Origin: Pelomonas sp937871895 | Lineage (GTDB): Bacteria; Pseudomonadota; Gammaproteobacteria; Burkholderiales; Burkholderiaceae_C | Assembly (NCBI RefSeq): GCF_046348265.1 | Contig: NZ_JAXMEO010000006.1 | Length of the DNA: 64,000 nucleotides | Strand: one strand, 5' to 3' | Shown here: positions 18,901-23,801 of the stretch, in pieces | Numbering within the stretch: the first letter of the stretch is position 1 | Layout: each line of letters opens with the position of its first letter | The notes under the pieces: generated by a model | What the model saw: only the letters and a program-made list of their open reading frames with translations | What the model was told of the DNA's origin: nothing | The model's database searches: none | Translations under genes and position numbers: made by a program

Positions 18901-19124
18901 TGATCGCCCTGCTGGCGGTGGCTCACCTTGACCTGGTCGGAGCCGGAGGCTTGCCATTCACCGGCAAACGCCACACCCACAAGCACGCTCAGCACTCCTC
19001 CCACCAGCCACGAGCGCCACGCGCTCGGGCGCCCCTCCAGCGGCCGTCGTGGAACTGGCTCTGCCAGGCCACTGACGGCGCCCCCCTGGGGGGGCTCGCG
19101 AAGCGAGTACGGGGGGGGACTCAT
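15957..19124 (-). CDS. Large exported protein with discoidin-like and six-hairpin glycosidase-like domains
   Basis: These 1055 residues fit no enzyme I can name. After a hydrophobic export segment (about residues 38-55, SWLVGGVLSVLVGVAFAG) come carbohydrate-binding-like beta domains (about 60-300, including a discoidin/F5-8-like stretch, GRYTIEASADGNRWQSLRTV), a beta-rich middle, and from about residue 590 an (alpha/alpha)6-type region with RSYARSWIRDGAMMVAALLR and VVENDSHGQYLYAVAEVWR. It is probably periplasmic or membrane-anchored. Both ends overlap neighbouring genes by 4 bases. The first ~36 residues are encoded by a repeated DNA element (19037-19122), so the ancestral start may lie further in, but no ATG precedes the export segment. 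A glycosidase or transglycosidase on the operon's glucan is likely. Confidence 0.65.
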   Translation of the reverse strand: MSPPPYSLREPPQGGAVSGLAEPVPRRPLEGRPSAWRSWLVGGVLSVLVGVAFAGEWQASGSDQVKVSHRQQGDQHCLDYDFNGVSGYAVLRRAWPQDWPANFALHTRLSGHGAGNELQLKLVDASGDNVWWVTRPGFVPAALPEPTVFKQRQVQFAWGPVADRTLRRTQALEWVVVATAGGARQGSLCVDALQLQPGMPVADRLAAPRLSPQAGLLDLDLHALSELAGLRMEWPQAPGRYTIEASADGNRWQSLRTVQRPLAGPDLQFLGELEARWLRLRFDARIPTPTVQLRSLQDWPSRDAMLAELARLLPEGDLPRAYRGQQNYWTLVGVDGGATASGLLSEDGALELRPGGPSLEPALRLQDGRLVTWAQVERSHSLRGGHLPLPQVHWRHPEVQLDIEAGADREGAAPGRMSLLASYRVRNLSPQRQRLSLLLTLRPWQVNPPQQFLNLRGGLSPLPTLHWDGLTLRYPAATTPPATAEVFALPLPSSVHALPLDAGSSLRALLAAPAWQPGPREQQDLRSLLEGRSPKPTPAQTLTDPVGLASAVMRFDLDLPPGGEERIGIQTRPGIRLPERRLELAAEQWRRQLGKLDLNLPPATGPLADRMRAALAQILISRDGPWLRPGTRSYARSWIRDGAMMVAALLRMGEVTAAREFVDAYQGILFDSGKVPCCHDARGADPVVENDSHGQYLYAVAEVWRHTQDADFLARHWPAVQRTVAYIDHLRQSERTATNQTPERARFFGLMPPSISHEGYSDKPAYAYWDNFWTLRGLKDAVQMARAQQSPLATSYATQLAEFEHDLSASIRATAQHYGQAVIAGAADRGDYDPTSTTVLLNPAQGEALVAPALLAGTFERYLREARERAAGTRPYKDYTPYELRNVSALVRLGQADAAHELLAFFYKDARPQGWHQWAEVVLPDAREPRFLGDMPHAWISADFLRAALDLFAYERGADLVLGAGLTAAWRASGPVRIAGLSTAFGRLDYRLQPTPSGWQLHIDHRPERLPGQLRLAWPGTNPLPRATADGQPLPWDGRELPLPATHATIDLVTP
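19037..19122. repeat. Structured ~86-bp repeat, copy A (inside 5' end of discoidin/six-hairpin gene)
   Basis: This copy aligns along its length with 22252-22338. Stems: CCGTC (19044-19048) with GACGG (19074-19078), enclosing CTGGC (19055-19059) with GCCAG (19063-19067); a C-run/G-run pair at 19081-19094; and CTCGC (19095-19099) with GCGAG (19103-19107) around a GAA loop. Several base pairs differ from copy B yet stay paired. It overlaps the coding sequence, and the start codon lies at its edge (19122-19124). Confidence 0.8.
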
Positions 19125-19936
19125 TTCACCCCACCCAACATCAAGCCTTGCAAGTAGAAGCGCTGCAAAGCGATGAAGAGCAGCAGCACCGGCAGCACGG
19201 TGATGACGGCGCCCGCCATCATGAACTCGCTGTCCTGCACATGCTCACGTGACAGCGCGGCCAGGGCGACGGGCAGGGTGTGCAGGTCGCCGTCGGTCAG
19301 CATGATCAGCGGCCACATGAAGTCGTTCCAACTGCCCAGGAAGGCGAACAGCGCCAGCGTGACCAGCACCGGCGTGAGCAGGGGCAGCACGACGCTGACG
19401 AAGGTGCGCCACTCGCCGGCACCGTCGATGCGGGCGGCTTCGAGCAGGTCCTGCGGCACATTGAGCGCGTACTGCCGCACCAAGAAGATGCCGAAGATGC
19501 CGGCCATGCCCGGCACCAGCACGCCCATCCAGGTGTTCACGAGTCCGAGGCCCTTGAGCATCAGGAACAGCGGCAGCATGGCCACCTGGCCGGGGATGAC
19601 GAGCGCCGCTAACAGCAGCGCAAACACGCGGTCCCGGTGGCGAAAGCGCAGGCGCGCAAAGGCATAGCCAGCGAGGGTGTTGAAGGTGGTCGAGACCAGC
19701 GTGGTGCCGAGCGCAAGTAGCAGGCTGTTGATGAAGGCTCGGCCGATGCCGGCGCCACCGAACAGCTTTTCATAGTGCTGCAGCGTCGGGTGCTGGGGCA
19801 GCAGCGGCGGCGGCAGGCTGGCGGCCTCGCCAGGCTGCATGAAGGAGACGCACAGCATCCACACCAGCGGGAAGACGGTGACCAGCGCCAGCAGCGCGAG
19901 CAGGCCGTTGACGAGGATGGCGCGGGGGTGCTTCAT
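19121..19936 (-). CDS. Sugar ABC transporter permease (MalG-type)
   Basis: This is the second inner-membrane subunit of a carbohydrate ABC importer (CUT1 family, MalG-like). From ATG 19936 (MKHPRAILVNGLL) it is 271 residues with six membrane segments and the cytosolic EAA loop EAARIDGAGEWRTFVSVVLP that docks the ATPase. The open frame continues to ATG 19990, but that part is translated from the loop and arm of a hairpin repeat and is unlikely to be protein. Its stop overlaps the next start (ATGA). It is separated from the first permease gene by a 112-base gap holding the hairpin. Confidence 0.9.
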   Translation of the reverse strand: MKHPRAILVNGLLALLALVTVFPLVWMLCVSFMQPGEAASLPPPLLPQHPTLQHYEKLFGGAGIGRAFINSLLLALGTTLVSTTFNTLAGYAFARLRFRHRDRVFALLLAALVIPGQVAMLPLFLMLKGLGLVNTWMGVLVPGMAGIFGIFLVRQYALNVPQDLLEAARIDGAGEWRTFVSVVLPLLTPVLVTLALFAFLGSWNDFMWPLIMLTDGDLHTLPVALAALSREHVQDSEFMMAGAVITVLPVLLLFIALQRFYLQGLMLGGVK

Positions 19937-19950
19937 CGCAGGCATCGAGA

Positions 19951-20028
19951 AACACAGCCACAGAGGCACAGAGACACAGAGGAAAGGCATGGAGGTTCTC
20001 TGTGCCTCTGTGTCTCTGTGGCTGTGTT
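19951..20028. repeat. Long CACAGAG-type hairpin between the two permease genes
   Basis: A 31-base arm (19951-19981) pairs with 19998-20028 at 29 of 31 positions, with a 16-base loop. Each arm is built from repeated CACAGAG-like heptamers. One mismatch can form G-U in one strand's RNA and the other in the opposite strand's RNA. It lies inside the glucan operon, so it would be transcribed and could stall, terminate or protect RNA between the first and second permease genes. No T-run follows either arm, so it is not a standard intrinsic terminator. Confidence 0.85.
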
Positions 20029-20048
20029 CACGGGCCAGGCCGACAGAC

Positions 20049-20948
20049 TCATGCCGTCACCTCACCAAACGCGCGTCGGTGCAAGGCCAGCAGCCCGCGC
20101 GTGACGATCAGGATGATCACGAAGAGCACGAAGGCCACGCTTGACGCCGCGCCCAGGTTCCACCACTTGAAGCCCTCTTCGTACATCAGGTAGAGCACAC
20201 TGACCGTGCTTTGCAGCGGGCCGCCCTGGGTCATCACATAGGGCTCGGCAAAGAGCTGGAAGTAGCCGGCCGTGGTGAGGATGCTGACCATCAGCACCGT
20301 GGGCGCGAGGCTGGGCAGGGTGATGTGCCAGAACTGCGCCCAAGCCTTGGCACCGTCGAGCCGGGCGGCGTCGTACAGGTCCTGCGGCACGGCCTGCAGC
20401 GCGGCGATGAAGATGATCATGTTGCCGCCGAAGTTCTTCCAGGCGGCAAAGAGGATGATGGTCGGCATGGACCAGTTCGGGTCGCCCAGCCAGTCGATGG
20501 GGTCCAGCCCCAGGGCTTGCAGGCCGTGGTTGACCCAGCCGTACTTGACGTGGAACAGGTAACGCCAGATGACGGCCACGGCCACCAGGGTGGTGACCAC
20601 GGGCGCAAAGAGCGCGGTGCGGAAGAACGGCTTGAAGCGCGCCAGCGGCGACTGCAGCAGCACGGCTGCGCCCAGCGACAGCCCCAGTGACAGCGGCACC
20701 CCCAAGGCCACGAAGTAGGCCGTATTGGCCAGCGAGGTCCAGAACAGCGGCATCTCCAACACGCGCTGGTAGTTGGCCAGGCCTTGCCAGCGCAGGTTGC
20801 GCAGGTCGGCCAGCGCGTAGATGTCGAAGTCGGTCAGGCTGAGCAGCAAGCCGGCGACGACGGGCAGCACGAAAAACAGCGCAATGACGCTGAGCGCCGG
20901 GGCCACAAAGCCCCAGGCGGCCAGGCCTTCGCGTTGGCTGGCTTTCAT
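20049..20948 (-). CDS. Sugar ABC transporter permease (MalF-type)
   Basis: This is the first inner-membrane subunit of the CUT1-type carbohydrate importer, 299 residues, with six predicted membrane helices (first VAPALSVIALFFVLPVVAGLL) and the EAA loop YDAARLDGAKAWAQFWHITL. Its ATG overlaps the stop of the binding-protein gene by 4 bases, so translation is probably coupled. It works with the downstream MalG-type permease. No ATPase gene is present in the operon. Confidence 0.93.
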   Translation of the reverse strand: MKASQREGLAAWGFVAPALSVIALFFVLPVVAGLLLSLTDFDIYALADLRNLRWQGLANYQRVLEMPLFWTSLANTAYFVALGVPLSLGLSLGAAVLLQSPLARFKPFFRTALFAPVVTTLVAVAVIWRYLFHVKYGWVNHGLQALGLDPIDWLGDPNWSMPTIILFAAWKNFGGNMIIFIAALQAVPQDLYDAARLDGAKAWAQFWHITLPSLAPTVLMVSILTTAGYFQLFAEPYVMTQGGPLQSTVSVLYLMYEEGFKWWNLGAASSVAFVLFVIILIVTRGLLALHRRAFGEVTA

Positions 20949-22237
20949 GTGCTGTGGCGCGCCAGCATCCAGCGGCGCTTTTCAAGCAAGGCGTCCACGC
21001 GCGCATCCAGCGCGGCAGCGGCCTCGGGGACGGGTGTGTGCCGGTGCACGGCACGCGCGGCCTCAAACTGCATCTCCTGCACGATGCGCTCCCACTCGGG
21101 CACGGCGGGCGTGGCACGGGCGCGCTGCAGCTGGCGATGGAAGGCGGCGGCGTGGCGGTCCTGCTCCAGGGTGCCGCCTTCGGGCAAAGGCTGCTGCCAG
21201 GTGGAGAGGCGCGGCGGCAGGTCGCCCGTCAGGCGGTAGAACTGCAACTGCACGGACGGCCGGCTCAGGTATTCGATGAGCTGCCAGGCCAGGGCCTTGT
21301 GGCGCGAGCGCTTGAAGATGCCGAGGCTGGCGCCGCCGGCGACCGAGGCGCCAAAGCCTTGTTTGGGGTCAGGCCCGGGCAGCTCGGCCGTGCTCCAGCT
21401 GTCGGCCAGCTCGGGCGGCATGCGACGCTTGAACTCGCCGATGTTCCAGGGCCCCGACAAGTAAAAGGCAAAGCTGCCGCGCCCGAACTCCTGCCAGAGG
21501 TTGGAGATCTGGTTGTTGGTGATGCCGGGGGCGTCGCCAGCAGCAAAGCGCTCCAGGTAGAAGTTCAGCGCCTTTTGAAAGCCGTTTGACCTGAAGTTGC
21601 CATAGCGCCCGCCCTCGCGTAGCAGTTCGTCGCCCTGCTGCAGGGCCAGGGCCAGCAGGGGCTCGAACTCATTGGTGGGCAGCAGCAGCGGCGCGGCAAC
21701 CCCCGAGCGGCGCAAGGCAGCCAGACAGCCGCGCCAGTCATCCCAGGTCTGCGGCATCTGCGGCCAGCCGGCGCGGGCCAGCAGGTCGTGACGCACGAAG
21801 AGCAGCCGTGTGTCCACATACCAGGGCAGGCCCACGCGTTGGCCGCCGGCCAGGTTGGTGGCCCAGATGCCGGGGAAGTAGTCGTCGGCCGGCAGGGCGC
21901 TTTGCGCGATCCAGGGCTCCAGCGGCTCCAGCGCGCCGAGCTGCTGGAACTCCGGCAGCCAGGTGTTGCCGAGCTGGGCGATGTCGGGCGTGGCGTCGCC
22001 GGCAAAGGCGGTCAGCAGCTTCTCGTGCGCTGAGAGCCAGGGCAGGGTCTCGACCTTGACGCGCACGCCCGGGTGTTCGGCCTCGAAGCCGCGCAGCAGC
22101 TCACTGGCCACCAGGCCTTCGCGGCCCATCGCCCAAAAGCGCAGCACGCCGCCCTCGTCGCGACTGCAGCCGGCCAGCAGCGTGCTGGCAGCCAGGCATG
22201 CCTGTCGACGGTTTACTGACAGGCGCGGCATTGCCAT
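20945..22237 (-). CDS. Sugar ABC transporter substrate-binding lipoprotein
   Basis: This 430-residue extracytoplasmic binding protein (family 1, carbohydrate type) has a lipoprotein signal ending LLAGC, giving a periplasm-facing lipoprotein. It has typical binding-protein features: a first lobe with VKVETLPWLSAHEKLLTAF and DIAQLGNTWLPEF, then LSGPWNIGEF and a C-terminal helix bundle. It would capture oligosaccharides made by the neighbouring glucanase and pass them to the two permeases. ATG 22237 is the first of two in-frame starts (MAMPR). Confidence 0.92.
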   Translation of the reverse strand: MAMPRLSVNRRQACLAASTLLAGCSRDEGGVLRFWAMGREGLVASELLRGFEAEHPGVRVKVETLPWLSAHEKLLTAFAGDATPDIAQLGNTWLPEFQQLGALEPLEPWIAQSALPADDYFPGIWATNLAGGQRVGLPWYVDTRLLFVRHDLLARAGWPQMPQTWDDWRGCLAALRRSGVAAPLLLPTNEFEPLLALALQQGDELLREGGRYGNFRSNGFQKALNFYLERFAAGDAPGITNNQISNLWQEFGRGSFAFYLSGPWNIGEFKRRMPPELADSWSTAELPGPDPKQGFGASVAGGASLGIFKRSRHKALAWQLIEYLSRPSVQLQFYRLTGDLPPRLSTWQQPLPEGGTLEQDRHAAAFHRQLQRARATPAVPEWERIVQEMQFEAARAVHRHTPVPEAAAALDARVDALLEKRRWMLARHST

Positions 22238-22251
22238 CGAGCTGAGGTTTC

Positions 22252-22338
22252 CCAGCGGCCACCGCGGGACTGGCTTTGCCAGACCGTTGGTGGCGCCCCC
22301 TTGAGGGGGCCGGCGAAGCCGGTAGGGGGTGTGTTCAT
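22252..22338. repeat. Structured ~86-bp repeat, copy B (between GH144 and binding-protein genes)
   Basis: Partner of 19037-19122. Stems: CCACC (22259-22263) with GGTGG (22289-22293), enclosing CTGGC (22270-22274) with GCCAG (22278-22282); CCCCC (22296-22300) with GGGGG (22305-22309); and CCGGC (22310-22314) with GCCGG (22318-22322) around GAA. It fills almost the whole 97-base gap between the GH144 stop and the binding-protein start, so it lies within the operon transcript. Confidence 0.8.
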
Positions 22339-23753
22339 GTCAACCAACCGCCTTCAAAGCCAGCACGTCGCAAGCCTGCGCGCAGCATCGTGTGCTCGCG
22401 CATCAGCTTCCAGACCAGCTCGCCCTGGTGGTTGGCCAGGGCCATCAGCAGCGGGCCTTGGTCGATGCCCAGGTAGTCGGTATCGACCCAGCCCTTGCCG
22501 GGCTCAATGCGGCCATGCTGGAGCTTGACGTCGGTGAACGTGAAGCTGGGGTTGAAGGCGTCGAAGAAGCCATAGCGGCCCCAGGTGTGCGGGTGGCGCT
22601 CGCGGATGGCGACGAGGGCGGGGATGACGATCTCGGGCGCAAAGGGCAGGGAGCTGCCGGCGCCATAGGGGGCGAGGGTGCCGTCGTCGTGCTCGGCCAG
22701 GCCGCGCCCGGCGTAGCTGATGAAGCGCCGCGGCCGGCCGCCGAACTCACGCACCACGTCGGCGGGGCCGTCACTGGCCGTCACGCCAAACACGGTGCCG
22801 TCGTAGCCGGCCCAGCCCTCGGGGTTGGCGCGGGCATAGGCTTGCTGGGCGTAGGTGGCGCGGCGCGTGTTCTCGAAGTAATCGAGCTGGCCTGTGGGGT
22901 CGAGCCGCAGCAGCTCGGCGTCCTTGAGGCCCCGGTAATCAACCCAGCAGTGGTTGAACTGGTGGCCAAAGAGCGGCGCAAAGTGCAGATGCTGCTGCCC
23001 GTAGACGGTCTTCCAACTGCGGTCATAGGTGCTGGTCCAGGCGGCCCAGGCGCCGGGGCCCACGGGGTGCGTGGGCGAGCTGAGCGCCAGCAGGTAGACC
23101 ATCATGGCCTCGTTGTAGCCGCGCCAGTCGTAGGCCAGGGGGCCGGACTCGGGCAGCCAGCCGTGGCTGATGGCGTCGCCGCGCACCTGGGCCCAGGTCC
23201 AGTCCACCCGCTCGACGAGGAACTGCACCTGCCGGCGGATCTGCATCTCGGGCGGGTTGGTGCCGTCGAAGTAGGCCTGGCTGTGCAGGGCGCCCATCAG
23301 CAGCAGGGCGGTGTCGACGGTGGAGAGCTCGCACTGCGCAAAGCGGTGCCCGGTCTCCATGTCGAGGAAGTGATAGAAGAAGCCCTTGTGTCCGGCCACG
23401 CCACGGCGTTGTGCGCCCTGGGGCAGGCCGGCCAGGAAGTTCAACACCTTGAGGGTGCGGTCCCGGGCTTGCGTTCGAGTGATGTAGCCGCGCTGGCTGC
23501 CAATGACGTAGGAGGAGAGCGCAAAACCGACGGCGGCAACGCTGCAGAACGACGGCGAGGGCCATCGGTCAGGGGTGAGACCCGTGACCGGATGGGCTAT
23601 GTCCCAGAACCAATCGAAAGTGCGGCGTTCAAGCTCGGACAGGAATGCCTTGTGAGCATCCTCGGCCCGAGCCGGCAACTGGGCGAGCGCCTGGGGGGCA
23701 CACGCAAGCCCAGCCGCCTGAGCCAGCCAGGCGCGGCGGGTGAAAGCGGTCAT
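22335..23753 (-). CDS. Probable GH144 endo-beta-1,2-glucanase (glycoamylase-like domain)
   Basis: This 472-residue exported protein has a signal peptide with a twin-arginine-like start (TRRAWLAQAAGLACAPQALA) and an (alpha/alpha)6 domain of the Pfam Glycoamylase type. Visible motifs include RRTFDWFWDIAHPVTGLTPD near the N-terminus, KGFFYHFLDMETGHRF, STVDTALLLMGAL, LFGHQFNHCWVDYRG, and at the C-terminus KGWVDTDYLGIDQGPLLMAL. These match proteins placed in GH144, whose characterised member (from Chitinophaga) is an endo-beta-1,2-glucanase releasing short sophoro-oligosaccharides. Pairing with a 1110-residue GH94 enzyme supports that activity. It sits 48 bases after the TonB-dependent receptor gene. 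Periplasmic location is inferred; other activities are known in the broader Pfam family. Confidence 0.82.
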   Translation of the reverse strand: MTAFTRRAWLAQAAGLACAPQALAQLPARAEDAHKAFLSELERRTFDWFWDIAHPVTGLTPDRWPSPSFCSVAAVGFALSSYVIGSQRGYITRTQARDRTLKVLNFLAGLPQGAQRRGVAGHKGFFYHFLDMETGHRFAQCELSTVDTALLLMGALHSQAYFDGTNPPEMQIRRQVQFLVERVDWTWAQVRGDAISHGWLPESGPLAYDWRGYNEAMMVYLLALSSPTHPVGPGAWAAWTSTYDRSWKTVYGQQHLHFAPLFGHQFNHCWVDYRGLKDAELLRLDPTGQLDYFENTRRATYAQQAYARANPEGWAGYDGTVFGVTASDGPADVVREFGGRPRRFISYAGRGLAEHDDGTLAPYGAGSSLPFAPEIVIPALVAIRERHPHTWGRYGFFDAFNPSFTFTDVKLQHGRIEPGKGWVDTDYLGIDQGPLLMALANHQGELVWKLMREHTMLRAGLRRAGFEGGWLT

Positions 23754-23801
23754 GAAATCAAGTGAGGGCCAGCATATCCGGCGCCCACACTCCTGGCAGG
23801 G

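Noticed and set aside
15984..19157. A 1057-codon plus-strand frame opposite the discoidin/six-hairpin gene
   Set aside because: Its composition (runs of G, A, R, Q, V, H) is the mirror of a high-GC coding strand, it has no recognisable domain, and the minus-strand gene fits the operon with 4-base overlaps.
19937..19990. Extended N-terminus of the MalG-type permease (MPFLCVSVPLWLCF)
   Set aside because: This part is translated from the CACAGAG hairpin; permeases of this family start close to the first membrane helix at ATG 19936.
19951..20028. CRISPR-like repeat array of CACAGAG units
   Set aside because: The heptamers are contiguous and form one inverted pair; there are no spacers of regular length.
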